DNA of 15,884 nucleotides from CAG-488 sp963625295 (GTDB lineage: Bacteria; Bacillota; Clostridia; Oscillospirales; Acutalibacteraceae). Within the stretch, counting starts at the first letter, position 1, and every line of letters begins with the position of its first letter. Below, one piece after another: positions 15,219 through 15,884 of the stretch. The notes below the pieces were generated by a model that did not search any database, had not been told where the DNA came from, and saw only the letters and a program-made list of their open reading frames with translations. The stretch is from the NCBI GenBank assembly GCA_963625295.1, contig CAVFTC010000043.1, positions 1 through 15,884 on the forward strand. Direction: 5' to 3'. Both the position numbers and the translations under genes were made by a program.

Positions 15219-15648
15219 ATTCCCTGTCACGGGTTATTTTACAAATGCAGATTCCGTGCTCTCGACAAAGCTTTGCATCGACAGTTAGTAGGAAAATTTT
15301 GTCCCAATTTTTGCGGGGGATCTGCTTCCATTCGAGATAGCGTTCAATGTCCTGAAAGCTGTCGGTGAGAAAAACTATGTTGCAAGAGGAGCGCAGTCCG
15401 CTTTTGATGATGCGATCAAGATTTTTTTCGCGAGTTACATGATAAAGAATATCGAGAATTTTTACACCGCCCTGCGGAATGATGATCCCGTAATTGCCGC
15501 CCAGAAGGAAATGGCGCAGTGAGCTGCGAAAAGCAAACGGCTGAAAGGCGTTCGGATATTTCAAATAGGCTGAAATGCATTTCATAAGATCCTTAAACCG
15601 TTTGCCCCCCGGCAAGCGACAGCAAAAGGAGTAAAAGCACGGCTTCAT
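15133..15648 (-). CDS. Small ART/Tpt1-like protein, possible toxin
   Basis: A 171-aa protein whose residues 66-160 show a pattern typical of ADP-ribosyltransferase-fold proteins such as DarT-like and Tpt1/KptA relatives: LYHVTREKNLDRIIKSGL (68 on), then IVFLTD (91-96), a strand FLLTVDA, and a late EFIAQEIPPEAI block with E143 and E148. His70 would be the NAD-contacting His. The first 65 residues look unrelated and are Cys/Phe-rich. Start ATG at 15648 has GGAAGTGAT upstream; the frame is open to 15687, but those codons lie in the palindromic repeat. It has its own promoter (15733-15761). It is convergent with a 63-aa gene, overlapping 86 bp. Family assignment is by motif pattern only. Confidence 0.55.
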   Translation of the reverse strand: MKPCFYSFCCRLPGGKRFKDLMKCISAYLKYPNAFQPFAFRSSLRHFLLGGNYGIIIPQGGVKILDILYHVTREKNLDRIIKSGLRSSCNIVFLTDSFQDIERYLEWKQIPRKNWDKIFLLTVDAKLCREHGICICKITRDREFIAQEIPPEAIVACESFQSRLASDRHGN

Positions 15649-15672
15649 TTTATCACTTCCCATAATGTTTTT

Positions 15673-15705
15673 AAGGCAATAACGCACAATTGTGGCGCAC
15701 GCCTT
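15673..15705. repeat. Palindromic intergenic repeat, copy 2
   Basis: Outer arms AAGGC/GCCTT enclose an ACGCACAATTGTG core, matching the element at 1481-1512 in both arms and core, with a few changes. It lies in the 5' leader of the ART-like gene. Two copies in one window, in different contexts, suggest a dispersed family. Confidence 0.55.
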
Positions 15706-15732
15706 ATGGCAATAGGGCTATAAGCTGTTTAC

Positions 15733-15761
15733 ATTATAACTCTTTATCGTCTTTTTTGCAA
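15733..15761 (-). promoter_or_regulatory. Sigma-A promoter of the ART-like gene
   Basis: On the minus strand TTGCAA (15756-15761), a 17-bp spacer and a perfect TATAAT (15733-15738). The predicted transcript starts near 15726, giving a leader of roughly 78 nt that contains the palindromic repeat before the ATG at 15648. Confidence 0.7.
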
Positions 15762-15800
15762 ATAAAACGGCATAAAAAGAAAAAATAAGCGAACACTATT

Positions 15801-15832
15801 TTTGCAAACGACAAACCGACCGTTATACGGTC
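15801..15832 (+). promoter_or_regulatory. Possible SpoVT/AbrB promoter with overlapping inverted repeat
   Basis: TTTGCA (15801-15806) and TATACG (15824-15829) at 17-bp spacing make a weak promoter candidate. A perfect 6-bp inverted repeat GACCGT-TAT-ACGGTC (15818-15832) covers the -10 region, placed like an operator or a leader hairpin. SpoVT is known to be autoregulated in Bacillus; that it binds here is inference. Confidence 0.35.
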
Positions 15833-15852
15833 ATAAAAGAGGAGTTTTATAT

Positions 15853-15884
15853 ATGAAAGCAACCGGAATCGTAAGGCGAATTGA
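15853..15884 (+). CDS. spoVT: SpoVT/AbrB-family regulator, N-terminus (cut by window edge)
   Basis: Only ten codons are present, reading MKATGIVRRI. This is the conserved start of SpoVT/AbrB-type swapped-hairpin DNA-binding regulators, which control late forespore or transition-state genes in Bacillota. GAGGAG sits about 8 bp before the ATG. The gene runs off the right end. SpoVT is favoured over AbrB because AbrB usually starts differently, but ten residues cannot settle this. Confidence 0.7.
   Translation, partial: MKATGIVRRI

Noticed and set aside
15649..15687. Longer N-terminus for the ART-like protein
   Set aside because: These codons come from or touch the palindromic repeat, and the better RBS is in front of 15648.

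Overview
The window looks like a chromosomal segment of a Gram-positive, anaerobic gut-type Clostridia, most likely Ruminococcus or another Oscillospiraceae. The reasons are moderate GC, strong GGAGG-type ribosome binding sites, consensus sigma-A promoters, a UPF0291 protein, a surface protein with a Lys/Thr-rich repeat, and the start of a SpoVT/AbrB regulator at the right edge. Genus assignment is inference. No tRNA, rRNA, CRISPR array or intact insertion sequence was seen.

Layout. (1) 48-2090: a radical SAM protein on + faces a CrtO-like membrane acyltransferase on -. A palindromic repeat and a terminator lie between them. (2) 2173-6243, - strand: a three-gene operon of HAD hydrolase, 77-aa single-pass membrane protein and GH38 alpha-mannosidase-like protein. 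In the last, the usual catalytic aspartate position reads Phe. (3) 6244-6529: a divergent intergenic region with one clear sigma-A promoter facing each way. (4) 6530-12941, + strand: a tightly packed operon of GT4 glycosyltransferase, a second and canonical GH38 alpha-mannosidase, a secreted membrane-anchored KTTK-repeat protein, and a fused AroE-AroK protein with unusual motifs. It ends in a strong terminator. (5) 13040-13147, - strand: a 35-codon gene, too short for ordinary ORF callers. It has a near-perfect promoter, a 5' UTR hairpin, a strong RBS and a shared terminator, and encodes an acidic amphipathic helical peptide. (6) 13293-14981, - strand: an overlapping operon of QueG-like Fe-S protein, UPF0291 protein and unknown polytopic membrane protein. 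(7) 15027-15648: a 63-aa protein and a small ART/Tpt1-like protein, convergent with an 86-bp overlap. (8) 15853-15884: the N-terminus of SpoVT/AbrB.

How the genes fit together. Two GH38 enzymes of different subfamilies, a GT4 enzyme and a HAD phosphatase flank one divergent control region. This suggests a unit that trims, recycles or remodels alpha-mannosides, possibly of host N-glycans or of the cell's own surface glycans. Neither GH38 protein shows an export signal, so their substrates are probably imported or made inside the cell. The best candidates for something undescribed are the 35-aa peptide gene, the GH38 protein lacking the family nucleophile, the AroE-AroK fusion with altered shikimate-site motifs, and the ART-like gene with its own promoter.
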